Below, in pieces: positions 24,299-33,026 of a stretch of DNA of 64,000 bases (position 1 is its first letter; each line of letters starts with the position of its first letter). The DNA is taken from the NCBI GenBank assembly GCA_041654355.1, contig JBAZDQ010000001.1:1-64000 (forward strand). The letters are read 5' to 3'. Source of the DNA: DMER64 sp041654355 (GTDB taxonomy: Bacteria > Bacteroidota > Bacteroidia > Bacteroidales > UBA932). Position numbers and translations under genes: made by a program. The notes under the pieces were generated by a model. The model worked only from the letters and a program-made list of their open reading frames with translations. It searched no databases and was not told the origin of the DNA.

Positions 24299-24306
24299 TA
24301 TCTTCG
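24299..24306 (+). promoter_or_regulatory. -7 box for rocD-ctlX
   Basis: TATCTTCG, one base off TAnnTTTG, ends 5 bases before the rocD ATG, implying a very short or absent leader. The divergent prsW start is at 24254. Confidence 0.5.
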
Positions 24307-24311
24307 CAGTT

Positions 24312-25532
24312 ATGAAATCACAAGAATACATTACGCTCGAAGAAGTTTACGGAGCGCATAATTACCACCCGCTACCGGTAGTTTTGAGCCGAGGAAAAGG
24401 CCCCTACGTATGGGACGTTGAAGGAAAAAAATATTATGACTTCCTGTCTGCCTACTCGGCAGTCAACCAGGGACATTGTCATCCAAAAATTGTAAAAGCC
24501 CTGACAGACCAGGCCAAACAGTTATGCCTGACATCCCGGGCTTTTTACAACGATTGCCTGGGCCCTTACGAAGAATATGTGACCCGGTTTTTCGGTTATG
24601 ACAAAGTATTGCCCATGAATTCCGGGGCCGAGGCGGTTGAAACAGCACTGAAACTGGCCCGTCGTTGGGGGTACGAAAAAAAGAACATACCGGAAAACGA
24701 AGCATTGATTGTTTGTTGTGAAGGCAATTTCCACGGCCGGACCATAACCATCGTTTCGCTTTCATCGGACCCGGATGCATACGGCGGATACGGCCCGTTC
24801 ACTCCCGGATTTGTCCGCATTCCCTATAACGATGTTCCGGCATTGGAAAAAGTTCTGAAAGAACACGGGCCGCGCATTGCCGGATTTCTGGTGGAACCCA
24901 TCCAGGGCGAAGCCGGAGTTTTTGTTCCTGATGACGGGTACGTGAAGAAGTGTTACGATCTGTGTAAAGAACACAACGTCCTGTTTGTGGCCGATGAAGT
25001 CCAGACAGGAATTGCACGTACCGGAAAGCGCATTTGCTGCGACCACGAAGGCGTACATCCGGACATTCTCATTTTGGGCAAGGCCATTTCGGGCGGCGTA
25101 TTACCCGTTTCGGCCGTTCTTTCCAACAACGAAATCATGCTAACCATCAAGCCCGGAGAGCATGGGTCTACATTCGGTGGATTCCCCCTGGCCTGCAAAG
25201 TCGCCCAGGCGGCACTCAAAGTCGTTGAAGATGAGAAACTTGCCGAGAAAGCCGCTTACCTGGGACATATCACTCGTGATTTTTTGAAAACCATTCCCTC
25301 CGAACGTATCCAGATGGTTCGTGGCAAAGGACTTTTGAATGCTATAATAATCACTCCCAAAGAAGGCAAAGAAGCTTGGGACGTCTGTGTGGCCCTGGCC
25401 AAAAACGGGGTGCTGGCCAAACCCACCCACCGTCATATCATTCGCCTGGCACCGCCGTTGGTTATCAAAGAATCCCAGTTGATGCACGCCCTCGAGATAA
25501 TTAGTAAAACGATTCTGAGCCTGGATGAGTAA
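24312..25532 (+). CDS. rocD: Ornithine aminotransferase
   Basis: 406 residues of a class III PLP aminotransferase. MNSGAEAVETALKLARRWGY, GNFHGRTITIVSLSSDP and DEVQTGIARTGK are typical of ornithine-delta-aminotransferase, and the PLP lysine is K257 in ILGKAISGG. It converts ornithine and 2-oxoglutarate to glutamate semialdehyde and glutamate. It overlaps ctlX by 8 bases; the two together fit citrulline/arginine catabolism. Confidence 0.95.
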   Translation: MKSQEYITLEEVYGAHNYHPLPVVLSRGKGPYVWDVEGKKYYDFLSAYSAVNQGHCHPKIVKALTDQAKQLCLTSRAFYNDCLGPYEEYVTRFFGYDKVLPMNSGAEAVETALKLARRWGYEKKNIPENEALIVCCEGNFHGRTITIVSLSSDPDAYGGYGPFTPGFVRIPYNDVPALEKVLKEHGPRIAGFLVEPIQGEAGVFVPDDGYVKKCYDLCKEHNVLFVADEVQTGIARTGKRICCDHEGVHPDILILGKAISGGVLPVSAVLSNNEIMLTIKPGEHGSTFGGFPLACKVAQAALKVVEDEKLAEKAAYLGHITRDFLKTIPSERIQMVRGKGLLNAIIITPKEGKEAWDVCVALAKNGVLAKPTHRHIIRLAPPLVIKESQLMHALEIISKTILSLDE

Positions 25533-26418
25533 ACTGCTTATGATCCGGCCCTGCTGTTTTGGCTTCAATCCACAGACGGCAGTTAATAATGCCTACCAGG
25601 TTGCTACCGGTGAAGATCCTTTATTGGTACAGGAAAAGGCACTTGCCGAGTTTGAACGTTACGTTGCCCTGTTGCGTAAACATCATATTGATGTAGTGGT
25701 AGCAGAAGACACGCCCGAACCGCATACCCCCGATTCCATTTTCCCCAACAACTGGATCTCTTTTCATCCCGGTCAAACGGCCGTATTGTATCCCATGTAT
25801 GCTCCCAACCGCCGGTTGGAACGGAAAAAATCTGTTTTTAGGGTCATCCAGGAATACGCTCCTCGGATTCGCTGGATAGATATGAGTCCCCGGGAACGGG
25901 AAAACCGCTTTCTGGAAGGTACCGGGAGCATGGTCTTTGACAGGGAAAAACAGCGGGCTTATGCCTGCCGTTCACCCCGGACCGATGAAGCATTGTTCCG
26001 TGATCTCTGTGAAACGCTGGGCTTTGAACCTGTCTGTTTCAATGCCCTTGACAAGGGATCCACCATCTATCATACCAATGTAATGATGTGCATGGCAGAC
26101 AAATATGTAGTCATATGCATGGAGGCTGTTCCTTCCAGGGAAGAACAGCAGATGCTACGGGATATTTTTGAAAAAGACAACAAAAAAGTAATTGAAATAA
26201 ACCGGAATCAAATGAACGGTTTTGCCGGCAATATGTTCCAGGTTTTTTCGCGTGATAACGAACCTTTTTTGATCATGTCGCAGCGGGCCAGTAAGGCACT
26301 TAGTCCCGTACAGCGAAAAACCCTCCGTTCATTTAACGAATTTATAACCCCATCCCTGGATACCATTGAAATCCACGGAGGCGGATCTGCGCGGTGTATG
26401 ATTGCCGAGATCGTTTAA
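25525..26418 (+). CDS. ctlX: Citrulline-utilisation hydrolase of the amidinotransferase/DDAH superfamily
   Basis: 297 residues, starting MSKLLMIRPCCFGFNPQTAVNNAYQ (first residues only cited), with EDTPEPHTPDSIFPNNW, EGTGSMVFD, YHTNVMMCM and the C-terminal HGGGSARCM carrying the likely nucleophile Cys291. This matches the CtlX group of Bacteroidota. Reaction: probable hydrolysis of the citrulline ureido group to give ornithine for RocD. The start overlaps rocD; the 3' end overlaps the convergent U32 gene by 4 bases. Confidence 0.9.
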   Translation: MSKLLMIRPCCFGFNPQTAVNNAYQVATGEDPLLVQEKALAEFERYVALLRKHHIDVVVAEDTPEPHTPDSIFPNNWISFHPGQTAVLYPMYAPNRRLERKKSVFRVIQEYAPRIRWIDMSPRERENRFLEGTGSMVFDREKQRAYACRSPRTDEALFRDLCETLGFEPVCFNALDKGSTIYHTNVMMCMADKYVVICMEAVPSREEQQMLRDIFEKDNKKVIEINRNQMNGFAGNMFQVFSRDNEPFLIMSQRASKALSPVQRKTLRSFNEFITPSLDTIEIHGGGSARCMIAEIV

Positions 26419-27671
26419 ACCCGTTTTTCTACGCGGTACAATTTATCGGAACGCCTCAACTTCTGCCCCACGGGTACCGAACAAACGGCACCTTGCGGGG
26501 CAGTTTGAACAGACACATCATCCAACCGGATCTCCCTTACGGTATCTTCCACAACTCCGGTAGTGGGCCCAATGATCATGATTTTGTCTCCCACATGCAG
26601 GGGGGCGGTTTCAATTTTTAACTCGGCAATCCCGGAACGGGAAAAGTAATTGGTGACACGGGCAATATAGGTTTTCTTTTCAACGGCCTGGTTCCCGTAT
26701 GCATCACTCCACTCTCCCATCTTTTTGCCCAGGTAATAACCACCCCAGAATCCCCGGTTGAAAACGGTTCTTAAATGCATTTCCAGGTCTTTGGCCAGTT
26801 CCGGTGTATAGGTGCCCTCCATTACGGCATGCACTCCCTGTTTATAGGCCCTGACGGTGGTTTTTACGTATTCCGGAGAACGGGCCCTTCCTTCAATTTT
26901 CAGCACCTCAACGCCTGCTTCAAGGATCTTGTCCAGAAATGTGATGGTACATAAATCTTTGGGAGACATAATGTATTTATTGTCTACCTCCAGCGATGCT
27001 CCTGTTTCATTGTCCGTTACCGTATAGGAACGGCGGCATATCTGGTAACACGATCCACGGTTTGCCGATTTATTATATTCGTGCAGGCTCAGGTAACACT
27101 TTCCTGATACGGCCATACATAAAGCCCCGTGACAAAACAATTCCAGTTTGACGCGTTTCCCCGACGGACCGGTTATGTTGCGTTCCTTTACCTGGCGGGC
27201 AATTTCTCCTATTTGCGCCAGTGTCAGTTCCCTGGCAAGAACGACAACTTCTGCGTAACGGGCATAAAAAGCCAATGCTTCAATATTGGAAACATTCAGC
27301 TGGGTGGAAATATGTACTTCTATCTCCAGGGACCTGGCTTCCAGGATAGCTGCCATGTCTGAAGCGATCACAGCCGTTATACCGGCTTCTTTAGCGGCCC
27401 TGAGCAAATGCTTCAGATCCTTCAGGTCCTGATCGTAAAATATCGTGTTTACTGTCAGGTAAGAACGGATGTTGTGTTTCCGGCAAAAGGTCACAATTTC
27501 CGGAAGGTCCTCCACGGAAAAATTATGGGCGGCGTGTGCTCTCATGTTTAGCTTCCCCACCCCCAGGTATACAGAATCTGCCCCTGCCTGAACAGCAGCG
27601 GTAAGTGAAGCCCGGTTCCCGGCGGGAGCCATAATTTCCGGTTTAAAATCGTTCCAAAAAAGCGATAACAT
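26415..27671 (-). CDS. U32-family collagenase-like RNA hydroxylase
   Basis: 418 residues from the ATG at 27671; the frame is open further upstream, but KPEIMAPAGNRASLTAAVQAGAD marks the usual N-terminus of the family. The U32 signature ELFCHGALCMAVSGKCYLS and clustered cysteines (CHG, C, GSCYQICRR) are intact and would hold an iron-sulfur cluster. Relatives are TrhP/YegQ (tRNA ho5U) and RlhA (23S rRNA hydroxycytidine); prephenate-dependent tRNA hydroxylation is most likely for this size. Last gene of the 30195-26415 operon, overlapping the glycosyltransferase by 29 bases. Confidence 0.9.
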   Translation of the reverse strand: MLSLFWNDFKPEIMAPAGNRASLTAAVQAGADSVYLGVGKLNMRAHAAHNFSVEDLPEIVTFCRKHNIRSYLTVNTIFYDQDLKDLKHLLRAAKEAGITAVIASDMAAILEARSLEIEVHISTQLNVSNIEALAFYARYAEVVVLARELTLAQIGEIARQVKERNITGPSGKRVKLELFCHGALCMAVSGKCYLSLHEYNKSANRGSCYQICRRSYTVTDNETGASLEVDNKYIMSPKDLCTITFLDKILEAGVEVLKIEGRARSPEYVKTTVRAYKQGVHAVMEGTYTPELAKDLEMHLRTVFNRGFWGGYYLGKKMGEWSDAYGNQAVEKKTYIARVTNYFSRSGIAELKIETAPLHVGDKIMIIGPTTGVVEDTVREIRLDDVSVQTAPQGAVCSVPVGQKLRRSDKLYRVEKRV

Positions 27672-28608
27672 GTTCTTCCGTGATATTTTCCATACATTCA
27701 TACGTTCCCTTCCAACAGGGTTTTGCCCCGAATATTGAACAAGGACGGCAATCCAGCGAACATTGTATGGCCCGTTGCGGATCCTGCCTCCATCCGTAAA
27801 AACCGGCTTTGGGGTGGGTCGCTCCCCAGATGGAAATAACCGGAATCCCCACTGCCGACGCAAAATGCATATTTGCCGAGTCCATACTTATCATCACATC
27901 CAACCCCCTGATCACATCCAGTTCCCCGCTAAATCCTTCTTTGTTTTCTCCGGCGACGATAATGCGGGGATCGCTTTTTGCCCATTCTTTAAGAATCAGG
28001 TTCTCTTGACTGCCTCCTCCAAATAAAAATACTATAGTTTCCTGTCCGGCCAGGTGTTCCACAATGCGTTGCATGCGTTCCAAGGACCATTGTTTTCCCC
28101 GATGGCGTGCAAACGGAGCCACTCCGACCTTTTTCCAGGGACCTTTTTCCAGTGGTATTGTATTGCTTTCTTTCAGCGATGGAGTGGAAAATCCCAGCTT
28201 GTTCAGGGTCAGTACATACCTCCGATATACGGGAATTAAAGGAGGTTCATTTACCGGATCTTTTAACAAACGCCTGCGGGCCTTTCTTCCCTTATGCAAA
28301 TAAACAACCGTATATCCTGAAAAAAAAAGGAAAGCACGCAAAACAAACGTACGGATGACACTGTGCAGATCCGCTATGTGTGTAGGGCGCATACGTATGA
28401 ACTGCCTGAGCATCCCAAACAGGGGTTGTTTTTTGTCTACGGGAAACAGTTTCAAATTGGGAACCCCTTCGAATAACGGGGCAATCAATCCGGGACCCGC
28501 CAGGGTAAACTGAACGTCAGGGTTATCCCGTGCGCAGGCTTTCAACACGACAGAGGCAATGGCAACATCGCCCAGTGCCGAAAAACGAAAACACAATACA
28601 TGAGGCAT
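27643..28608 (-). CDS. Glycosyltransferase family 9 (heptosyltransferase-like)
   Basis: 321 residues; start at 28608 chosen because MPHVLCFRFSALGDVAIASVVL is the GT9 N-terminus (LRxxALGDxxL motif) and it follows the upstream stop by one base. The nucleotide-sugar site GLDVMISMDSANMHFASAVGIPVISIWGATHP (ends cited) contains the D-S-x-x-x-H-x-A core. It probably adds heptose or a similar sugar to lipopolysaccharide core at the inner membrane face. DUF4254 and polyprenyl synthase are its operon neighbours. Confidence 0.92.
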   Translation of the reverse strand: MPHVLCFRFSALGDVAIASVVLKACARDNPDVQFTLAGPGLIAPLFEGVPNLKLFPVDKKQPLFGMLRQFIRMRPTHIADLHSVIRTFVLRAFLFFSGYTVVYLHKGRKARRRLLKDPVNEPPLIPVYRRYVLTLNKLGFSTPSLKESNTIPLEKGPWKKVGVAPFARHRGKQWSLERMQRIVEHLAGQETIVFLFGGGSQENLILKEWAKSDPRIIVAGENKEGFSGELDVIRGLDVMISMDSANMHFASAVGIPVISIWGATHPKAGFYGWRQDPQRAIQCSLDCRPCSIFGAKPCWKGTYECMENITEEHVIAFLERF

Positions 28609-28609
28609 T

Positions 28610-29221
28610 TTATTTCCCTTTTGCATACAATACGGGGTTAAGCAAAGGATCGTTGTACATTTTCATCTGTTTGTACAATTTCATGTATTTCCTTCCTGCT
28701 TTCAGGTCTGAAAGCAACTGATCAATGGCCAGCGAGAGATCTTTGCGCTGCATGGTGAGGATTTCCCATTTTTCTCTGCAGGAACGGGCTTTGGGAGAAT
28801 CCTTTCTCTCTGCTTCAATCTGCATATGGTAGATCTTCAAGGCAAGAATGGACAACCGGTCTACGGCCCAGGCAGGTGTTTCGGTATTCAGAAAGGCTCC
28901 CTGCATTTGTGGCACTCCTGAAAATTCGCGGTAAAAAAGATCGTCCAGTTGCTCTACCAGATCTGTTCGTTGCTGGTTGGAAGCATCTATCCGACGTTTC
29001 AACTCTAAGGCATGGACCGGATCAATGCCCGGATCACGGATCAGATCTTCCAGGTGCCACTGTACTGTATCTATCCAGTTTTTTTTGTATAGCAATCCGT
29101 CTTGTGAATGATCGGGATAAGGATTTTTACACAAGGCATCTACGTTGTCTTCTTTGTGATAATCCCTAATTACATTGTCAAAGATCCGGTTGCAACAATC
29201 GCTGAATGAAGAAGTATCCAT
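28610..29221 (-). CDS. DUF4254 protein
   Basis: 203 residues, predicted all-helical, with NPYPDHSQDGLLYKKNWIDTVQWHLEDLIRDP (ends cited) typical of DUF4254, a Bacteroidota family regularly next to GT9 glycosyltransferases. No catalytic motif or signal. One base separates it from the glycosyltransferase and 2 bases from the polyprenyl synthase, so it is tightly coupled and may assist LPS core synthesis. Function unknown. Confidence 0.88.
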   Translation of the reverse strand: MDTSSFSDCCNRIFDNVIRDYHKEDNVDALCKNPYPDHSQDGLLYKKNWIDTVQWHLEDLIRDPGIDPVHALELKRRIDASNQQRTDLVEQLDDLFYREFSGVPQMQGAFLNTETPAWAVDRLSILALKIYHMQIEAERKDSPKARSCREKWEILTMQRKDLSLAIDQLLSDLKAGRKYMKLYKQMKMYNDPLLNPVLYAKGK

Positions 29222-29223
29222 GA

Positions 29224-30195
29224 TTACCTATTTCTGTTCATCAGGCTTTGAATGTACTCGGTTAATAATTCCAATCTGCCTTTATGCGGGTTGATGGTGT
29301 TCAGGATGTTCAGAGAGTCTTCCATAAAACGGTTCACCCGCTCTTCTGCCGCCTGTTTCACGCCCAGTTTATTGTATATTTCCAATATTCCGTGTATTCT
29401 TTCCGGGTTCTCCCTGTTATCAAGTAATCGGTTCAATTCTGAAAGATCTTTTCCAGAGGCATGATGCAGCGCAAAAGTCAGCAGCCATGTTTTTTTATTG
29501 TTGGCAATATCGGTTCCGGTGGACTTTCCGAATACATTGGGATCTCCATATACATCCAGGTAATCATCCTGTATCTGGAAAGCGATCCCAAGTAAAATAC
29601 CGGCTTTATAAAGGTTTTCCCCGGTTTTTTCAGGAACCTTTGCACACAATCCGCCTAACTGGAAAGAACAGGCCAGCAGAGCCCCTGTCTTTTTGGAAAT
29701 CATGTCAATGTATTCCTCTTCCGTGATATAGGTTTGTGATTCATACTCCATATCCAGCTGCTGTCCTTCACAGACATCTTCTGCCGCTTTATGGAATGCT
29801 TTCAGTACCGACGGCAAAACATCCTTATTGGACCGGCTGATGTATTTATAGGCCAACATACACAAGGCATCCCCGGACAATATGGCTGTATTGAGATCCC
29901 ATTTTTTGTGAACTGTCATGCGATTCCGCCTCATGTCCGAATTGTCCATGACATCGTCGTGCACCAAGGTAAAATTATGATATACTTCAAGACCCAGGGC
30001 CGGATACAGGACCTCAGAAGGCAAATTGTCCGAAAAAACATTATATGTCATAAGACACAGAACCGGACGGAGTCTTTTTCCACCGGAAGAAAGTGCATAT
30101 TCAACGGGCAGATGCAGCCTGCTGTGCTCATAAGATTCTATCAGACTTTGAATTCCTTGGTTTACAAAGCCTTGTATTTCGTTTACAGTAAACAT
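29224..30195 (-). CDS. Polyprenyl (farnesyl/geranylgeranyl-type) diphosphate synthase
   Basis: 323 residues from MFTVNEIQG at 30195; an in-frame ATG nine codons upstream lies on the far side of the promoter and was rejected. First aspartate motif HDDVMDNSDMRR and second QDDYLDVYGD are intact, with GGKRLRP near the N-terminus. It condenses isopentenyl diphosphate with an allylic diphosphate. Chain length cannot be fixed by eye. First gene of an operon with DUF4254, GT9 and U32 proteins. Confidence 0.93.
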   Translation of the reverse strand: MFTVNEIQGFVNQGIQSLIESYEHSRLHLPVEYALSSGGKRLRPVLCLMTYNVFSDNLPSEVLYPALGLEVYHNFTLVHDDVMDNSDMRRNRMTVHKKWDLNTAILSGDALCMLAYKYISRSNKDVLPSVLKAFHKAAEDVCEGQQLDMEYESQTYITEEEYIDMISKKTGALLACSFQLGGLCAKVPEKTGENLYKAGILLGIAFQIQDDYLDVYGDPNVFGKSTGTDIANNKKTWLLTFALHHASGKDLSELNRLLDNRENPERIHGILEIYNKLGVKQAAEERVNRFMEDSLNILNTINPHKGRLELLTEYIQSLMNRNR

Positions 30196-30199
30196 TTTA

Positions 30200-30207
30200 C
30201 AAAGGTA
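30200..30207 (-). promoter_or_regulatory. -7 box for the polyprenyl synthase operon
   Basis: TACCTTTG on the minus strand, four bases before the ATG at 30195, which makes a leaderless transcript likely. Confidence 0.55.
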
Positions 30208-30227
30208 GTCTTTTTTCAACATTTTCG

Positions 30228-30235
30228 TACCTTTG
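30228..30235 (+). promoter_or_regulatory. -7 box for rsgA
   Basis: TACCTTTG on the plus strand, 20 bases before the rsgA ATG. It is back to back with the TACCTTTG of the divergent operon. Confidence 0.5.
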
Positions 30236-30255
30236 AGCCCTTAAACCCGGGCCTG

Positions 30256-31224
30256 ATGGAGCAACAATTCTTTCAAAACGCGACTGTCACTAAACAGACC
30301 GGATCCTTGTACCGGCTTACCTTTCTGCCTGTGTGGGATCCCTTTACGGCCGTTTTAAGCGGGAAGCTCAGGCTTAAGGGCGATAAACTGACCAATCCGG
30401 TAGCAGTAGGTGACAAGGTTGACGGATATTGGCAGTCTGCTGACAACCGTAAAGAAAACCACGCAGTCATCACAGAGATCCACCGCAGGAAAAATTACCT
30501 GATCAGAAAATCCGTAAACTTGTCCCGGCAGGCACATATTATTGCCGCCAATATTGATTGGGCCTGCATCCTTTTGAGTGCCACCGAACCGGAAACGCCG
30601 TTTCCGTTTATTGACCGTTTTTTGGTCACCTGCCAGGCTTATCGCGTCCCGGTCACCCTTGTTATCAATAAAACAGACGAATTGCAATGGGCCTATGATT
30701 ATGCCCCGCAAGCTGCACATATCAGGGACATCTATCAAAAAGCCGGGTATCCGGTCATGGAAGTGTCGGCCAAAACGGGAGAAGGAACCAATAAGCTGGC
30801 TCACCAACTGAAAGATAAAATATCACTTTTTTCGGGAATATCCGGCGTCGGAAAATCTTCTCTGGCCAACAAGCTGGATCCTTCTCTGCATCTTAAAACG
30901 GCCCCAATATCACAGGCTCATCTTACCGGAAAACATACTACCACATTCTACGAAATGCACCCATTGCAAAGTGGCGGATATATTATTGACAGTCCGGGAA
31001 TAAGAGGATTTGGTCTTTTGGAAATAACCAAAGAGGAACTGTCTCATTATTTTCCGGAGATTTTTGCCGTTTCGGGTGATTGCCGTTTTAACGGATGTTT
31101 GCATGCAGAAGAACCGGATTGTGCGGTACGGGATGCGGTTGAAAAGGGACTGATTCCGGAAGAGCGCTACGAAAGTTACCTGAAAATGTTGGAAGATCCC
31201 GATGGAGGAAAATACCGCACCTGA
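30256..31224 (+). CDS. rsgA: Ribosome small-subunit GTPase RsgA
   Basis: 322 residues from ATG 30256 (MEQQFFQNATVTKQTGSLYR); the frame is open far upstream antisense to the polyprenyl synthase, so the promoter position decides the start. The circularly permuted GTPase order is clear: G4 NKTDEL (138-143), then G1 GISGVGKSS (194-202), then G3 DSPGIRGF. An N-terminal OB fold precedes and a C-terminal zinc site CRFNGCLHAEEPDC follows. It checks 30S maturation. The MATE gene follows after 8 bases. Confidence 0.96.
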   Translation: MEQQFFQNATVTKQTGSLYRLTFLPVWDPFTAVLSGKLRLKGDKLTNPVAVGDKVDGYWQSADNRKENHAVITEIHRRKNYLIRKSVNLSRQAHIIAANIDWACILLSATEPETPFPFIDRFLVTCQAYRVPVTLVINKTDELQWAYDYAPQAAHIRDIYQKAGYPVMEVSAKTGEGTNKLAHQLKDKISLFSGISGVGKSSLANKLDPSLHLKTAPISQAHLTGKHTTTFYEMHPLQSGGYIIDSPGIRGFGLLEITKEELSHYFPEIFAVSGDCRFNGCLHAEEPDCAVRDAVEKGLIPEERYESYLKMLEDPDGGKYRT

Positions 31225-31232
31225 CACCCCCT

Positions 31233-32543
31233 ATGAGAATAAGAAGCATTAACCGGCAAATACTGGACCTGGCCCTGCCCAGCATTTTGGCAGGGATCAC
31301 AATTCCGCTGGTTGGGATGGCAGATACGGCCATCGCCGGACGTTTAGGTTCTGCCACTGCCATTGGCGGTATAGCCATCGGATCTACCTTATTTGACTTG
31401 TTGTATTGGAATTTCGGCTTTTTGCGGATCGGCACGGCCGGCATTACAGCCCAGGCTTACGGGAAAGGAGATCGTCATGAAATGGTTCGCACAGGGCTAC
31501 AGGGACTTGCCGTTGCCTTAGGTTTTTCTTTGCTTTTGATCCTGATACAGTGGCCTTTTGCACAGATGATCCTGTGGCTGTCACCCTCTTCTGCACAAGT
31601 GGAAATGCTTGCCCGTGAATATTTTTTCATACGGATATGGGCTGCTCCGGCCGTGCTTATGCTGTTTGTTATAAGAGGCTGGTTCATTGGTGTGCAAAAT
31701 ACGTTTGCATCCATGATCATGGATGTGGTCATCAACGGGTCCAATATAGGATTGAGTATTTACCTTGCCCTTAGTTGCAACATGGGCCTGAGGGGGATTG
31801 CCCTTGGGACCCTCGCTTCCCAATATATCGGGATCATCTGTGCTATGGTCCTTCTTGTCGTGTATTACAGGAAACTGGCCCCATTTGTAAAATGGAAAGC
31901 TATATGGAGAAAAAATGGCTGGAAACGGTATTTTGCCCTCAGTGGCAATCTTTTCGTTAGATCAATCTGTATGTTGCTGGTATATACCGGTTTTACTTTT
32001 TTGGCGGCCAAATACGGAGATACGCTTCTGGCAGTGGCCACCATTATGATGAAACTCTTGCTTTTATTTGCCTATTTTGTGGACGGATTTGCCTATGCAG
32101 GTGAAGCATTGACCGGCAAGTTTATAGGTGCAAGGGATAAATTATCCCTGGTACGTTCGGTAAAAATACTTTTTATTTGGACAGCTGCTGTCGGCGTCGT
32201 TTCTACAATTTTTTATATTGTTGGAGATCAGTGGCTTCTGCGGCTTATGACATCCGCCCCTGAAGTTATTAATGCTGCGCAACCTTTTCTGCCATGGCTG
32301 TATAGCATGCCTCTTATATCAAGTTTAACGTTCATGTGGGACGGGATTTTCATAGGAGCTACGGCCGGTAAGGCATTGCGCAATACCATGATCATTTCTG
32401 TATTGGCCTTTTATATAAGTTACCTTATACTGGAGCCTGGTATGGGGATACAGGCATTATGGATAGGATATGCAGCACACTTGGTCGCAAGATCTCTGGT
32501 GCAAACCGTATTGGCCCGGAAACATGTTTTCAGAATAATCTGA
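31233..32543 (+). CDS. MATE-family efflux transporter
   Basis: 436 residues, 12 hydrophobic helices, starting MRIRSINRQILDLALPSILA with MADTAIAGRLG and GTAGITAQAYG as in DinF/NorM-type MATE exporters. It exchanges Na+ or H+ for cationic drugs or metabolites across the inner membrane. Probably cotranscribed with rsgA (8-base gap). Six bases separate its stop from the convergent bactofilin gene and no terminator is visible there. Confidence 0.94.
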   Translation: MRIRSINRQILDLALPSILAGITIPLVGMADTAIAGRLGSATAIGGIAIGSTLFDLLYWNFGFLRIGTAGITAQAYGKGDRHEMVRTGLQGLAVALGFSLLLILIQWPFAQMILWLSPSSAQVEMLAREYFFIRIWAAPAVLMLFVIRGWFIGVQNTFASMIMDVVINGSNIGLSIYLALSCNMGLRGIALGTLASQYIGIICAMVLLVVYYRKLAPFVKWKAIWRKNGWKRYFALSGNLFVRSICMLLVYTGFTFLAAKYGDTLLAVATIMMKLLLLFAYFVDGFAYAGEALTGKFIGARDKLSLVRSVKILFIWTAAVGVVSTIFYIVGDQWLLRLMTSAPEVINAAQPFLPWLYSMPLISSLTFMWDGIFIGATAGKALRNTMIISVLAFYISYLILEPGMGIQALWIGYAAHLVARSLVQTVLARKHVFRII

Positions 32544-32549
32544 TTCCCC

Positions 32550-32993
32550 TTATTTTTTCTCGGGTGTTTTTATATCAGGAGTTCCCCCCGATGCGGGTGA
32601 AGGAGGAGGTATGGGAACGTCCTTTTTTTCCTCTTTTTTGGACAATTCGGGAGAAATGATCTGCCCGCTAATCCGTACGGTAGGTTCAATGGATAGCTGA
32701 TCCGAATGAAGTTCTCCGATGAAAATGCATTTGGCCCGTAATGAAGCCAGTTCTGTAACTTTTAGGATGCCGTCAAAAGAACCACTGATATCCACAGATT
32801 TGCATTCGGCCTCCCCGGTACATTTCCCGGTCTCGCCTATAACCAGCTTTCCATCGGTTTGGATTTTCCCGTCTAAAAAGCCGTCAATACGGATGTCATG
32901 TTGGGTGGTAATGTTTCCTACAATTTTAGTATTGCCGCAAATGCGGGTGACATTGTTCAATTGAGCTGAACCGTTTTCTTTATCTATCGCCAT
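32550..32993 (-). CDS. Bactofilin
   Basis: 147 residues. Central region (about 12-115) has the bactofilin repeats of short strands with G at turns: CGNTKIVGNITTQHDIRIDG, GKIQTDGKLVIGETGKC, SVDISGSFDGILKVTE. These stack into a beta-helix that polymerises without nucleotide. The C-terminal tail is acidic, lysine- and proline-rich (PPPSPASGGTPD) and disordered. It acts as a cytoskeletal scaffold at the inner membrane. It follows the S41 protease by 33 bases on the same strand. Confidence 0.94.
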   Translation of the reverse strand: MAIDKENGSAQLNNVTRICGNTKIVGNITTQHDIRIDGFLDGKIQTDGKLVIGETGKCTGEAECKSVDISGSFDGILKVTELASLRAKCIFIGELHSDQLSIEPTVRISGQIISPELSKKEEKKDVPIPPPSPASGGTPDIKTPEKK

Positions 32994-33026
32994 AATCGTT
33001 TTTTTTTCAACATCAAATATAACATA

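Noticed and set aside
27672..27863. 64-codon extension of the U32 protein
   Set aside because: It lies inside the glycosyltransferase gene in another frame, and U32 similarity starts after 27671.
29791..30255. Long N-terminal extension of rsgA
   Set aside because: It runs antisense to the polyprenyl synthase and precedes the TACCTTTG promoter; RsgA homology begins at ATG 30256.
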